Assembly: GCA_937889595.1 (NCBI GenBank)
Contig: CALAOR010000088.1
Coordinates: 84,005 to 148,004 of the forward strand
DNA: 64,000 nucleotides
Source of the DNA: an uncultured bacterium
Lineage (GTDB): Bacteria; Oederibacteriota; PGYV01; Palsa-1178
Reading direction: 5' to 3'
A program made the position numbers and the translations under genes. Under the pieces are notes generated by a model. The model had not been told where the DNA came from. It worked only from the letters and a program-made list of their open reading frames with translations, and ran no database searches. This document shows, in pieces, positions 8,631 to 18,230 of this stretch; the stretch's first letter is position 1; each line of letters starts with the position of its first letter.

Positions 8631-8756
8631 ATAGAAACTCCCTTGGAAAATATAAGGACTTTACTTGCTTAAACCCTCAAGAGTTTAAACCCTGCACTGT
8701 TGCATGTCAAGACGGTAGTTTGCTTGTATCCGGTCCTTGGCGCTTTATTATAAGAT

Positions 8757-8855
8757 ACCGCTTGTCCCGTCGCAGTAGCTCCGGGACTTGAGCGGGTATA
8801 AGTGAGAGTAATACTTTTGTTCGCTCTGGCTCTCAAAAGTATAACTCTCACTAAA
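8757..8855. repeat. Two adjacent hairpins downstream of the short Lys-rich transcript
   Basis: First hairpin: GTCCCG / CGGGAC around a loop containing TCGCAGTAGCT, the same loop as in the repeats at 175-287 and 2940-3095. Second: AGTGAGAGT...ACTTTTG pairs with CAAAAGT...ACTCTCACT. They lie between the terminator at 8857 and ftsK. Confidence 0.6.
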
Positions 8856-8856
8856 T

Positions 8857-8896
8857 AAAAACAACGTGGAACTTTTAAAAGCTCCACGTTGTTTTT
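8857..8896 (-). terminator. Strong rho-independent terminator
   Basis: The 14-bp arms AAAAACAACGTGGA and TCCACGTTGTTTTT pair around a 12-base loop. On the minus strand it ends the transcript that starts near 9055 and carries the 12-codon ORF. Confidence 0.85.
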
Positions 8897-8930
8897 GATG
8901 TTACCCCTTTTGCTAGTTCCATGTAACGTC

Positions 8931-8969
8931 TTATTTTTTTTTCTTCTTTGCTGCTTTTTTCTTTGCCAT
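8931..8969 (-). CDS. 12-residue Lys/Ala micro-ORF
   Basis: ATG to TAA encodes MAKKKAAKKKKK. Upstream, GGAAGGGGTGATCGACAC places a good ribosome site (AAGGGG) before the ATG. A near-perfect promoter lies at 9062-9089 and a terminator at 8857-8896, so it has its own short transcription unit of about 200 bases. The peptide resembles the Lys/Ala-rich tails of histone-H1-like DNA-binding proteins. It may be a real micro-protein, a leader peptide or a small RNA with a chance ORF; its compact unit argues against noise. Confidence 0.5.
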   Translation of the reverse strand: MAKKKAAKKKKK

Positions 8970-9061
8970 GTGTCGATCACCCCTTCCAGTTCTAGATTTT
9001 TTGGCTATAAAGCCTTATTTTCTGCCTCTTGTGTCTACCAAACCTTTCTGCAACTATATGT

Positions 9062-9089
9062 AGTATACGGGTTTTATTTTTTTTGTCAA
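9062..9089 (-). promoter_or_regulatory. Near-consensus sigma-70 promoter
   Basis: On the minus strand: TTGACA, 16-base spacer, TATACT. It drives the short transcript with the Lys-rich micro-ORF, ending at the terminator 8857-8896. Confidence 0.8.
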
Positions 9090-9430
9090 TGTTTTTATAC
9101 ATTCAGATACCCGACTATGGCTGTTTTTGTTCTTTTTTTATCACTTTTTTTCATTTTTCGCGTGTTTTTATAAGTTTTTATTGACTTTTTTTCCACATAT
9201 TATGCACAGTAAGTGTTAACTAACATTGTTAGTTAAAACTTAAGGTTCCAGGAGTCAAGGCTGAGTTTAAGAGACTTAAGACTGAAGCTTAGAGTTAAAT
9301 TCAAGACAAGGATCAAATACTAATACGTATAAAACAAAATATCCGCAGCCGGCTATTTAACCTTTGAACTTTGAATTCTTAAAACTCCATTCTCCAGTCT
9401 CTTATCTCTCTAATTCTTTGCGTACAATTC
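9090..9430. other. Intergenic region with a perfect palindrome
   Basis: No gene seen. TTAACTAACA and TGTTAGTTAA form a perfect 10-bp inverted repeat with a single central base (9216-9236), an operator-like site. Around 9240-9420 is a low-complexity, word-like stretch rich in gtctta/agactt patterns similar in style to other intergenic word arrays in this window. Confidence 0.5.
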
Positions 9431-10858
9431 CTACTGTGTTACAAACTTTTCGCCTTCTGTCATTATATCATCAAGTGTTTTTTTATCTTTTGCTTCGCCG
9501 TACAGCCTCACTACCGGTTCTGTCCCGGAAAACCTTATCATGATCCAGATATCCTCGCCAAGCATGAATTTATACCCGTCAACGGTAATTGTATCAAGCA
9601 CATCGTATTTTCCTATCTTTAATATTTTTTCGGTCTTCAATTTTCTGGATAACGCCGCCTTTTTTGCATCGCTGAGCGTGAAATTTTTCCGTGTATTTAC
9701 GAACGGGCCTGTCTTTTCTTCAAGCTCCTTTAGCAGGGTTTTCATGCTCTTTTTTGTTTTGGCCACCATTTCCGCCACCAAAAGACAAGCTATGATACCG
9801 TCCTTTTCCGGCACATGCCTGTATACTGTCAGGCCGTTTGATTCTTCCCCGCCTATAATGATATCTTCTTTTGTCATTATCTCGCCTATGTACTTAAAAC
9901 CTACGGGCGTTTCATGCAATTTCAGATGGTGCAGTTTGGCGACTTTATCGATCATATGGGATGTTGCCACGGAACGCACCACGGAACCGTGCCAGGCAGG
10001 CCTTGATTTTACGAGATAATCCAGCAGCAGCGGCAGCACCTTATTTGCCGGCACATATGAACCGTCTGAATCTATTATGCCGTACCTGTCGGCGTCGCCG
10101 TCTGTGGCTGTTCCCAGCATGGCTTTTTCCTTTTTTACCATACTGATCAGATCCTGCAGGTTTTTTTCAGCCGGCTCAGGCGGGAACCCGCCGAAAAGAA
10201 CGTCTTTTTTATCGTTTATAACCTTTATGTTTGCCCCTTCTTCGGATAAAAGCCGGTCCAGGTATCCGCGCCCCGTGGAAAAAAGAGGGTCGACTATAAT
10301 TTTAATCTTTGACTTTTTTATGACCTTAAAATCAACTATCTGCCTTATCCTGTCCAGATATTCCTGGGACGGATCAAAAACCCTGATCAAACCCTGCTTT
10401 TCCGCTGTTTCTTTTTCCATTATTTTCACAACTTTGACCTTTTTAATGTTTGCCTCTATCACGTCTGTTTCATCCGGTGTGGCCGGGCCTCCCCATGAAG
10501 GGGAAAATTTCAGCCCGTTATATTCAGGAGGATTGTGTGAAGCCGTAAAATTAATGCCGCCGGCGGCTTTTTTTCTTAGTATCTGGTAGGCAATAACCGG
10601 TGTGGGCGTGTCCCTGCCGCACAGAAGCGATTTTATCCCGTTTCCAGCCATGACTTCGGCGGCTGTCTGCGAAAACTTGTCGGATAAAAACCTCGAATCC
10701 CCGCCTATAATGACCGGTTTTCCGTCAAGTTCTTTCTTTGATTTTATAAATACGGCTATGGCCTGGCATGTTGTTTTAACGTTATCAAAAGTGAAATCAT
10801 CGCTTATAATACCTCTCCAGCCTGATGTACCGAATTTAATATCCGCCTTGCTTGCCAT
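9431..10858 (-). CDS. Phosphoglucomutase/phosphomannomutase family protein
   Basis: 475 residues of the alpha-D-phosphohexomutase superfamily. The catalytic phosphoserine loop is TASHNPPEYNGLKF (near 104), the Mg-binding loop TDGDADRYG (near 253), the sugar-binding loop GGEESNG (near 336), and the phosphate-binding loop RFSGTEPVVRLYGEA (near 443). All four signatures are intact. It should interconvert hexose 1- and 6-phosphates for glycan or cell-envelope precursors; the exact sugar cannot be told from sequence alone. An AGGAGG ribosome site precedes the ATG. Confidence 0.93.
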   Translation of the reverse strand: MASKADIKFGTSGWRGIISDDFTFDNVKTTCQAIAVFIKSKKELDGKPVIIGGDSRFLSDKFSQTAAEVMAGNGIKSLLCGRDTPTPVIAYQILRKKAAGGINFTASHNPPEYNGLKFSPSWGGPATPDETDVIEANIKKVKVVKIMEKETAEKQGLIRVFDPSQEYLDRIRQIVDFKVIKKSKIKIIVDPLFSTGRGYLDRLLSEEGANIKVINDKKDVLFGGFPPEPAEKNLQDLISMVKKEKAMLGTATDGDADRYGIIDSDGSYVPANKVLPLLLDYLVKSRPAWHGSVVRSVATSHMIDKVAKLHHLKLHETPVGFKYIGEIMTKEDIIIGGEESNGLTVYRHVPEKDGIIACLLVAEMVAKTKKSMKTLLKELEEKTGPFVNTRKNFTLSDAKKAALSRKLKTEKILKIGKYDVLDTITVDGYKFMLGEDIWIMIRFSGTEPVVRLYGEAKDKKTLDDIMTEGEKFVTQ

Positions 10859-10894
10859 GGAAAACCTCCTGAAAGTATTTAAAAATAACCGGTT

Positions 10895-11308
10895 TTATCT
10901 GCGGTGCCTTCTGTTGCTTGGATTTTTGTCTTTTTTCTTTTTAAGCGCCTCTTTTAGATCAGCCACTTTGTCCATGCAATCCTGGCAAAGCGTGCCTTTT
11001 TTCAGGTCCTTTCCGCACATCCTGCATTTGTAGGGGTCCGGCGCGTCGGTTATGCGCAGGCTCCCTGACTTTACAAACCTCAATATCTGCATGGCGTCAA
11101 CTCCCGTACGCGTAGCAACTTCCAGGATGCCCGCCAATGGATAATCGTGGAGGTATTCATTTATAATTTTTAAATCATTATGGTCCTTGGCAAGGCACTC
11201 CGCGCATACGGGCGTATATGTATCCGGCAGGAATACTTTTCCGCACTTTGCACAGTTTGATATGGCCAAATTTTTTCTCCTTTTTTCAATTACAGCCTTA
11301 ACCTGCAT
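10895..11308 (-). CDS. Zinc-ribbon protein, YvyF-like
   Basis: 137 residues. N-terminal CAKC...CAEC and C-terminal CRMC...CQDC pairs form two zinc ribbons. Between them lies a helix-turn-helix-like segment (ILEVATRTGVDAMQILRFVK). This plan matches the YvyF-type protein found beside flagellar regulators in Firmicutes, where its job is poorly known. There are no flagellar genes here. The Lys-rich tail suggests nucleic-acid contact. It sits 36 bases upstream of the phosphohexomutase and may be co-transcribed with it. Confidence 0.65.
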   Translation of the reverse strand: MQVKAVIEKRRKNLAISNCAKCGKVFLPDTYTPVCAECLAKDHNDLKIINEYLHDYPLAGILEVATRTGVDAMQILRFVKSGSLRITDAPDPYKCRMCGKDLKKGTLCQDCMDKVADLKEALKKKKDKNPSNRRHRR

Positions 11309-11346
11309 TATATCCGATAATTCCGGTTTTAAAAAGTTTTTTTAGC

Positions 11347-12312
11347 TTAAAGTTTCATTATTCTTTCCAGAACTTCTTTCAGCGTATGTTCCGCGTTTAT
11401 CACGAATTCTTCTTTTATTTCCACCTCTGAATTGTCGGCTTTCATCACAGCTTCCGCTTTATATGTGCCCGGCATATTTACCTTTATCACAAGCGGCCCG
11501 AGCGTGAATGAGCTTTCAGGGCTTATAAAATCCATGGAGTACAGCACCGTGGCGGAATTTCCGGTCCTTATTATCGAGTAATACTGTTTGGGTGTTATTA
11601 TTACGGCTGGATCCATCTTTATGGCAAGCACCGCGTTTGTCGCCATAACTTTTCCAGGGTTTTTTATTTCCACCTGGAGCTCCCTCGCGTCGCCTGATGA
11701 AATAACCAGCGGTGTAAAAGCCGATACCTGCGTGCCGTCAATAAGAAGTTTCAACTCCTTTATCCTGGCATGGGCGGGATTATCCGACAGCGCTTCCATG
11801 ATCCTGACATTCATGGCTTTTGATTCCCTGTCAGCCAGGCGGCCCATTTCTATGACCACGTCAAACAGCCTGATGAGCACAAACACCGCGAAAGAAAACG
11901 CGATGAAGGCCAAAACGGCGGTTTCAATTTTGTATGCGGGGAGCACCATGAAATATATCAGCACTGCCGCCATGGAAACGGCAAGCGGCACAGCCAGTCC
12001 TACGGCCACTTTTCTCATGTCAAGATATGACATGCGGGAGTTTGCCGTGCGGCGGACCGTTTTTTCCCTGATCTCCAGTTCCTTGAGTTTCTTTTTAAAA
12101 TCCTTGAATTCTTCTTTATGAACGCCGCCTGCAGTAAAGGCATCCAGAAGGTCTCGCCTGGCTTTTTCAGCCTCGGCTTTTTTGTTTTCATATTTAATTT
12201 TTATCCTGTCTATACCCCCCTGATACACGGTAAATAACAACCCGAGTACAGGCACTACGAATCCCAAAAACGCTATTACCATATATCCGAAAAGTGTCAT
12301 GCTTTGGTCCAT
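11347..12312 (-). CDS. Membrane protein with C-terminal beta domain, unknown
   Basis: 321 residues. A first membrane helix (about 8-28) is followed by a charged coiled-coil (30-90), two more helices (about 100-150) and a beta-rich C-terminal domain (about 190-320; LLIDGTQVSAFTPLVISSGD ...) resembling an Ig-like or CARDB-like fold. It starts one base after the MFS gene's stop, so both are translated together. Function unknown; adjacency suggests that it works with the transporter. Confidence 0.6.
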   Translation of the reverse strand: MDQSMTLFGYMVIAFLGFVVPVLGLLFTVYQGGIDRIKIKYENKKAEAEKARRDLLDAFTAGGVHKEEFKDFKKKLKELEIREKTVRRTANSRMSYLDMRKVAVGLAVPLAVSMAAVLIYFMVLPAYKIETAVLAFIAFSFAVFVLIRLFDVVIEMGRLADRESKAMNVRIMEALSDNPAHARIKELKLLIDGTQVSAFTPLVISSGDARELQVEIKNPGKVMATNAVLAIKMDPAVIITPKQYYSIIRTGNSATVLYSMDFISPESSFTLGPLVIKVNMPGTYKAEAVMKADNSEVEIKEEFVINAEHTLKEVLERIMKL

Positions 12313-12313
12313 G

Positions 12314-13546
12314 TCAGGCTCCTTTTGCTTGTCTGCTGCTTATAAAATTAACAAGGCCGTACGCTACAAGGGAAAGACCGGAAATAAGCATGACTTTTTC
12401 CTCGTTTATAAACCTGATGAGAAACCCTGCAAGGCCCGCGGCTATAAGCGGCCCCGTGTTCCTGAAAACATAATAAGCGGAAAATATCCTTCCCCTCATG
12501 TTTTCCGGGGTTTCCTTCTGAACCGTTGTTTCCGCGATGCTCAGGACCATGACCCCGGCAATGCCGCCGAAAAAGGCGCACGCCAGCAAAAATAAATAAC
12601 TGGGGAAAAAATACAGCCCCGTTATCAGCAGCCCGAATATCGGGAATATGAATTTAATGAGCCTTTCTTCTTCCACCCTTTTGAGTATTTTTTCGGTCAA
12701 TATGACCCCGGCAACCAGCCCGGCACCGAGTATGGCCTGCATGATGCAAAGCGCGATAATGGTCTCGATCTTTATGCCTTCTGTGGAAATCATGCGCTCC
12801 AGAACCCCTCCGGTCAGGCTTATGTAGAACACTATTACCGCTATCATCATGAAAAATACGCGCCGGGTCACAAATTTTATCTTACCGTGCCCGCGCATAA
12901 AATTAAACCCGTCCCCCAGGTCGTCGGTAATGTGCTTGAAAGACTCTATCTGTTTTTTCTTATGGACCTGCCCGGATTTTATCAGCAATACAAGCAGCAC
13001 AGCCGGCACATAAAGGCATGCCGAAATAAACATCACATTTTTTGGTCCAAACTTGGCGATCACAAACCCGGATACGGCGTAGGTGGTTATCTGGGTAATG
13101 ATCATGGCTGTGGCGGAAAGCGAATTTGCGCGGACAAGCATATCCTTGTCATAAACAAGATCCGGCACAAAAGCGGATTTCGCGGGTGTGAAAAACTGCG
13201 TGGAAAATGATTTCATGAACACGAAAAAATAGAGCAGGGGTATCAATTCCCTGTACTCCACGCACAAAAATATAAGGAATATAAACACGCCTTTGGCAAA
13301 GGTCGAGACGGCAAGCAGTGTTTTTTTACTAAACAGGTCAATTATGACCCCTGAAAACGGCCCAATGATGATGATAGGCAAACCGATCCAGAAAAGCAGT
13401 ATTGTCATGTTCGCGGTTTTGGACCCGGCCTCCATGCCCATGACCCAAGCTATCAATGCCATGAGTATAAGGCTGTCCCCTATCTGTTCTACGGTCTGCA
13501 CGAGCAGCAGCAGTGAGAAGTTTCTGTTAATAAAAGCGTTTTTCAT
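12314..13546 (-). CDS. Major facilitator superfamily transporter
   Basis: 410 residues with about 12 hydrophobic helices. The loop FSGVIIDLFSKKTLL after helix 2 matches the MFS motif A (G-x-x-x-D-x-x-x-R/K-[KR]). A repeat of it (RVEEERLIKF) follows the central loop. The organisation is like EntS-type MFS exporters (MFS_3 group). The substrate cannot be predicted. Operon with the membrane protein directly downstream. Confidence 0.85.
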   Translation of the reverse strand: MKNAFINRNFSLLLLVQTVEQIGDSLILMALIAWVMGMEAGSKTANMTILLFWIGLPIIIIGPFSGVIIDLFSKKTLLAVSTFAKGVFIFLIFLCVEYRELIPLLYFFVFMKSFSTQFFTPAKSAFVPDLVYDKDMLVRANSLSATAMIITQITTYAVSGFVIAKFGPKNVMFISACLYVPAVLLVLLIKSGQVHKKKQIESFKHITDDLGDGFNFMRGHGKIKFVTRRVFFMMIAVIVFYISLTGGVLERMISTEGIKIETIIALCIMQAILGAGLVAGVILTEKILKRVEEERLIKFIFPIFGLLITGLYFFPSYLFLLACAFFGGIAGVMVLSIAETTVQKETPENMRGRIFSAYYVFRNTGPLIAAGLAGFLIRFINEEKVMLISGLSLVAYGLVNFISSRQAKGA

Positions 13547-13745
13547 GCGTTTTCCTTCGGTTGCGGTTAGTTTAATCCAGATATTGATATTATCACAGCC
13601 TGTAGGAATTTTCCATATCTAATGTTGGGTCCCGCAAAAAGTTATAGAGACGGGAGCCTGGAGTTGTTTTAAACGGTCTAAACCCCGGTTTTTCAACGCA
13701 CTTCCGGCTTTTGGACCCCGACTTTACCTGGGCCTCAAAATCCCC

Positions 13746-13774
13746 TTGCTTTACCCTCCCCTATTCTATATTAT
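13746..13774 (+). promoter_or_regulatory. Promoter placing the start site at or next to the mprF-like ATG
   Basis: TTGCTT, 17-base spacer, TATTAT. The ATG at 13781 begins 6 bases after the -10 box, and there is no Shine-Dalgarno sequence before it. This is the geometry of a leaderless mRNA. Confidence 0.5.
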
Positions 13775-13780
13775 TATTAT

Positions 13781-16285
13781 ATGGACACAAAACTACTAAA
13801 ACGTTTGGGAACCGCAGTTACAGTCATTTCATTTGCCGCGTCTTTTTTTGTCCTTGCAGGATTTTTTAAGGGACATGGGACACAGGGCATAATATCCGGG
13901 TTTTTTGCAATATCACCGGGCAACATAGCCATGTCTTTTGTTTTCACGGCTTTAAGTTACTTTTTTCTTATATTTTCCGATTATCTGGCCGTGCGTTACA
14001 CGGGACATAAACTCCCGTTCAGGAAATACGCGGCTGTTTCCTTTACAGCCAATGCATTTGGAAATTCACTTGGCTTGTCCATCTTAAGCTCATCGGCCGT
14101 GCGATTGAGGCTTTACTCGCTGTGGGATTTCTCCGTGTCTGAAATAGGCCGCATAATCGCGTTCTGCGGGGTTTCGGAAATAACAGGCTTTGCAGCGCTG
14201 TCCGCAATACTGCTGGATTTAAACATATGGCCCGGGTCCTTCCATCCTTTTGTAAAGTACGCCTCCTTTGCCGCCGCGATAATACTGCTGCTTATACTGC
14301 TCTCGTACCTGATATGGGCCTCTTTCTACAAAAAAACATACGCTGTTTTAGGCAACACCTTCCGCCCGCCGGGTGCTCCCCTGGCCGCGCTGCAGGTATT
14401 GGTTTCCGCCCTTGACTGGTTTTTTGCGGCAGCCGCCTTCTATGTGCTTATACAGGACCCTTCCCTGACTTTCACGTTGTTCTTTGCGTCCTACCTGGCT
14501 TCGGAAATACTCAGTATCATAAGCAATGTGCCGGGCGGCTTCGGGGTATTTGACGCCGCCGCCATATCTTTGATGTCCATGGATAAAAGCAGCGGCACGG
14601 GGGTCATCAGCGCGGTAATATTTTTTCGTATAATATATTTTTTCATTCCGCTTGCCGTTTCATACATCGTGTACGGGCTGGCAGAGGCCGAATCTGCGCG
14701 CAAAAACATTTTTTCAAAAGCCGGGGAGATAAAGGACCTGCTCTCCTCCACGCCCGGATATATTTTCTCGTTTTTTGCCTTCATTACGGGTTCGGTAAGC
14801 CTTCTGATATGCTCCATTCCCGCACTGCAGCCCAGGGCTGCCATGATATCCGGCATCATGCCTTTATTCCTTTCCGAATCAGCGTCCCTGCTTGCCGCGC
14901 TTTGCTGCGCCGGTCTTATCATGCTTACCCGCGGCCTTCAGAAAAACATTTACTCCTCATATGTTTGGTCGCTCGCGCTTTTGGTTTCAATTGCGCTTTT
15001 TCTGCTTGTTCAAAGTTTCAGCTATGAAGCGTCTTTCCTGATCTTCCTGCTCTTCGGTATCATGCTTTTTTTCAGGGACAGTTTTTACAGGCGCACCGGG
15101 CCTTTCACGGAAAAACCCACCACAGGGCTTTTATTTGTGACTGCCGCTGTCATGGCCTTTTGCGCACTGATCGCGTACCTGTCCGGCGGCCCGGAAAACA
15201 TCTATGTTTCAAGGGGTGTGCGTTCCCTCGTGGTTTCCGGCATTGCGCTCGCTGCCTGGATCGTCATCAACATATTCAAACCGTACAAACCCATGCCCCA
15301 CGCGTCCTCGGATTACGACATACATACCGCGTCAAAAATTGCGTTTAACGACCCTGACACCACGGCGCAACTCGCGCTTTCAGGCGACAAGAAAATGATC
15401 TTTTCATGGTCCCGCCTGTCTTTTCTCATGTACGCCCAGTGCGGGGACCATTTTGTAGCGCTCGGCGACCCGGTTGGGCCGTATGTGGAGATGGAGGAAC
15501 TTATATGGAAATTCAAGAAAATGGCCCTGCAGAACAAGGGCACTCCGGCTTTTTTTAATACCACGGACGACAACCTGCACTTTTATGATGATTCCGGGTT
15601 TAATTTTTACAAAATAGGCGAAGAGGCAAAGATCGCCCTTGAATCCTACCCGCAAAATAAAAAGAACGGCGATATGCTTGCGGGCTTAAGCTTAAGGATG
15701 CAGGCGCAGGGATTTTCTTTCAGGGTTTTTCCGAAAAGTTCCAATACGGCCGTCATAAAGGAAACCGCGCCGGTCTCATCAGAGTGGCTCAGGACCATGA
15801 AAATAAAGGAACCGGGTTTTATCATAGGTTCTTACAGCCGGGATTACCTGAAAAATTTTTCCATCGCGGCCGTATATAAGAACAACAGGCTTTTCGCCTT
15901 CGCGAATATATTCGCGTCAAACGACAGGGATGAGTTCAGGATAGACATGCTCCGCCACTTAAAAGGCGCGCCTGATGATTTTGAGGAATACTTCAACTGC
16001 ATGCTGGTGCAGTGGGGCATGGAAAACCACTTTGCTTTCTTTAACCTGGGCCTGGCGCCCCTGGCCGGCCCCGAACTTAATTCTTTTTCGCCTTCATGGA
16101 AGGACGCAGGCGCGGCCCTTTATAACCACGGCGCGAGGTTCCAAAGTTCAAAAGCGTTAAGGGATCAAAAAGAAAAATTGGGCCCGTCATGGCACCCGCG
16201 GTACCTTGTGTGCGCGAACTTCATGGACGTTCCTTCCATACTCTCTGAAATATCCCTGCTGACCACGGACAAAAAACAGTTTTGA
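13781..16285 (+). CDS. MprF-like bifunctional membrane protein (flippase plus DUF2156 transferase)
   Basis: 834 residues, the full MprF length. Residues 1-500 hold about 14 hydrophobic helices with the lipid-flippase signature region (SNVPGGFGVFDA). From about 511 a GNAT-fold DUF2156 domain follows (FSWSRLSFLMYAQCGDHFVALGDPVGP, later FIIGSYSRDYLKNFSIAAVY). MprF proteins transfer an amino acid from aminoacyl-tRNA to phosphatidylglycerol and flip the product, lowering membrane negative charge and giving resistance to cationic peptides. The amino acid cannot be told from the sequence. It is a single plus-strand gene between minus-strand operons and has no ribosome site. Confidence 0.88.
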   Translation: MDTKLLKRLGTAVTVISFAASFFVLAGFFKGHGTQGIISGFFAISPGNIAMSFVFTALSYFFLIFSDYLAVRYTGHKLPFRKYAAVSFTANAFGNSLGLSILSSSAVRLRLYSLWDFSVSEIGRIIAFCGVSEITGFAALSAILLDLNIWPGSFHPFVKYASFAAAIILLLILLSYLIWASFYKKTYAVLGNTFRPPGAPLAALQVLVSALDWFFAAAAFYVLIQDPSLTFTLFFASYLASEILSIISNVPGGFGVFDAAAISLMSMDKSSGTGVISAVIFFRIIYFFIPLAVSYIVYGLAEAESARKNIFSKAGEIKDLLSSTPGYIFSFFAFITGSVSLLICSIPALQPRAAMISGIMPLFLSESASLLAALCCAGLIMLTRGLQKNIYSSYVWSLALLVSIALFLLVQSFSYEASFLIFLLFGIMLFFRDSFYRRTGPFTEKPTTGLLFVTAAVMAFCALIAYLSGGPENIYVSRGVRSLVVSGIALAAWIVINIFKPYKPMPHASSDYDIHTASKIAFNDPDTTAQLALSGDKKMIFSWSRLSFLMYAQCGDHFVALGDPVGPYVEMEELIWKFKKMALQNKGTPAFFNTTDDNLHFYDDSGFNFYKIGEEAKIALESYPQNKKNGDMLAGLSLRMQAQGFSFRVFPKSSNTAVIKETAPVSSEWLRTMKIKEPGFIIGSYSRDYLKNFSIAAVYKNNRLFAFANIFASNDRDEFRIDMLRHLKGAPDDFEEYFNCMLVQWGMENHFAFFNLGLAPLAGPELNSFSPSWKDAGAALYNHGARFQSSKALRDQKEKLGPSWHPRYLVCANFMDVPSILSEISLLTTDKKQF

Positions 16286-16358
16286 CCGCCCTGCGGCAAG
16301 CCGGGTATTAAGCAGTTTTCCGCATCCGTAGGTCTTTTCCATTTCTATGCGTATCTTT

Positions 16359-18191
16359 TTACCAGCCCAATTGCGCGGCTATATTCGCGTCGATCCAGGT
16401 TTTGAGCGCGAGCGCGATCTTTGTGTGCGCTGCAATCAGGGGATGGGTGTTGTCCCCCGCATATTCAGTTGTCAAAAGCGGGAAACCCGCTGCAGCCGGA
16501 TTGTTTAAGGGTACGTAGAACATTTTTGCATCAGCTTTATTTGTCACTACCTGGCTTATGTACTGGCCTGCGGCAACGTTTACCCATGACGGCACGGGTT
16601 CGGTGCATAATATATATGCGTTTGGATAATCAGCCCTTACATCCGTCAGGAAACTTGAATATGCATCCTCAAAGGCTGTCTGGTCAGGCACGCCTGCGGA
16701 GAAATCATTTGTTCCGAGCGCCAATACCACAACATCGGCCTGCCACGATGAAAAATTCCATTTTTGCGATGAAACCGCAGGCGCTGCTTCAAAATTCATA
16801 TTTGGATAAATTGCCGCAATAGTAGGCGGCGGATCACATCCCGGGCAGTTCCTATATACACCTATACCACCCCTTGATATTGTCCTGCCTTCCGCATTAT
16901 ACATCCTCGCGAGCTGGGGGCCAAAAGCCATGTACCCGTTTTGGATACAACCGCCGTACGGATCCGAACAGGGGTTTGACCCAGCCCATTCATTCCATGA
17001 GCCGCAGGTAATCGAGTCCCCTATGAATTCCATTTTTCTTGTTGTCTTAGGCGCGGGGCTGGATAATATCTTCCCCGGATCAAGGCCAAAACCGGTAAAA
17101 CTGATTACGCCCGAGTTGCCTTCATTCCTGCGCACTATCATCAGAGTGTGGGTGGTATCAGCAAGTCCGATTATGATTAACGGAGTTGGAGAAGGCAGTG
17201 CATGATTTGAATTGTACTGGTCAAGCACCTCGAATTTCGTAAAACTTGCCTGGTTGTTAAAATCACCGTCTATGGCGTAGGCAAACCACACATCCCAGCC
17301 TGATAAGTTGAATTTTATGCTCGTACCGCTGAAATTTGTAATTATATAACTTGTGCCCCAGCCTGTCTTGGGGACAGTCGGGCTTGTGAGATCCCACCTT
17401 CCGTAATACTGGATGGCGGCGTTATCTGCCGTGCCGTTTGTATACTGAAGCACCGGCGTATATGTATAAGTCGGAGTAATCGTGCTTGTCATGGTGATAG
17501 TGCTTGTCATGGTCACGGTGTCGGGGGTTCCTCCCGGAGTTTTGGTCTGGGTAAAGGTCGGTGAAGCCGTGTTCGTAGCAGTAGGAGTCCCAAAAACAGT
17601 TATATCAATCGAGTCGATATATATTGAACCCGTGTAAGCCGTGTTGGGGACATATTTAACGCCCAACCTTGTTACATTTGCTAGGTCTGTCGGGTTGGTC
17701 GAGTCCACGTAATCAGGATGCATTGGATCATAAATCAACGTGTTCCACGCGCCACCAACAAGAGTTACTGTCGGCCCGCTGGACCAGCCCCATCCTGTCG
17801 CGCCGGATTGCAGACTTTGCATATAGACCTGAGCCGTGCCTCCCGGAAAATCCGCAGGTACCCAGACCCTGATCGTAACATATTTTCCGGTAAAATTTGT
17901 AACGCTTGGCGGGCTTATGGCGATGCCGTTCATCGCGGGAGTGGTAAATGAACCGGTAACTTTTAAAGAATGTGTCCCGTGATAGGCCCTGTCCGTGGAA
18001 TTTGAAGAGAGCAGTATCCCTCCGATATCTACCCAGCTAGCCGTTGTCCCGTCCTCAAAAGAATAAGTGGCCGTGTCCGCAATAACAGCGGTGGCGGTTT
18101 CCCCAGGTGATAAATGCGATTGTTTTTTGCACGAAATGGCCGAGAATAACATTACAAACGAAATAAAAACCGCGAACAAAACTTTTTTCAT
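16359..18191 (-). CDS. CE2-type acetyl-esterase lipoprotein with carbohydrate-binding domain
   Basis: 610 residues; ATG at 18189-18191 is chosen because GGGAGG lies 5 bases before it. A lipobox (FSAISC) anchors it to the membrane. Residues about 40-200 form a CBM-like jelly-roll (VTIRVWVPADFPGG ... YIDSIDI). A Thr/Pro linker (about 205-245) leads to a second beta-sandwich (about 250-375) and an SGNH hydrolase domain. The nucleophile motif is FIGDSITCG, then ALGTNDF, and the Asp-His pair lies in GDNTHP near the end. The beta-sandwich plus SGNH pair is typical of CE2 deacetylases acting on xylan or other acetylated glycans. An operator-like palindrome sits just upstream. Confidence 0.87.
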   Translation of the reverse strand: MKKVLFAVFISFVMLFSAISCKKQSHLSPGETATAVIADTATYSFEDGTTASWVDIGGILLSSNSTDRAYHGTHSLKVTGSFTTPAMNGIAISPPSVTNFTGKYVTIRVWVPADFPGGTAQVYMQSLQSGATGWGWSSGPTVTLVGGAWNTLIYDPMHPDYVDSTNPTDLANVTRLGVKYVPNTAYTGSIYIDSIDITVFGTPTATNTASPTFTQTKTPGGTPDTVTMTSTITMTSTITPTYTYTPVLQYTNGTADNAAIQYYGRWDLTSPTVPKTGWGTSYIITNFSGTSIKFNLSGWDVWFAYAIDGDFNNQASFTKFEVLDQYNSNHALPSPTPLIIIGLADTTHTLMIVRRNEGNSGVISFTGFGLDPGKILSSPAPKTTRKMEFIGDSITCGSWNEWAGSNPCSDPYGGCIQNGYMAFGPQLARMYNAEGRTISRGGIGVYRNCPGCDPPPTIAAIYPNMNFEAAPAVSSQKWNFSSWQADVVVLALGTNDFSAGVPDQTAFEDAYSSFLTDVRADYPNAYILCTEPVPSWVNVAAGQYISQVVTNKADAKMFYVPLNNPAAAGFPLLTTEYAGDNTHPLIAAHTKIALALKTWIDANIAAQLGW

Positions 18192-18214
18192 TATCAAACC
18201 TCCCGAATTTATAA

Positions 18215-18230
18215 GCGCTTTCGTAAGCGC
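18215..18230. promoter_or_regulatory. Operator-like palindrome upstream of the esterase gene
   Basis: GCGCTT-TCGT-AAGCGC, a perfect inverted repeat between the ribosome site and upstream sequence. Its AAGCGCTT core resembles LacI/GalR-family operators, which often control sugar-related genes. The regulator is unknown. Confidence 0.6.
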
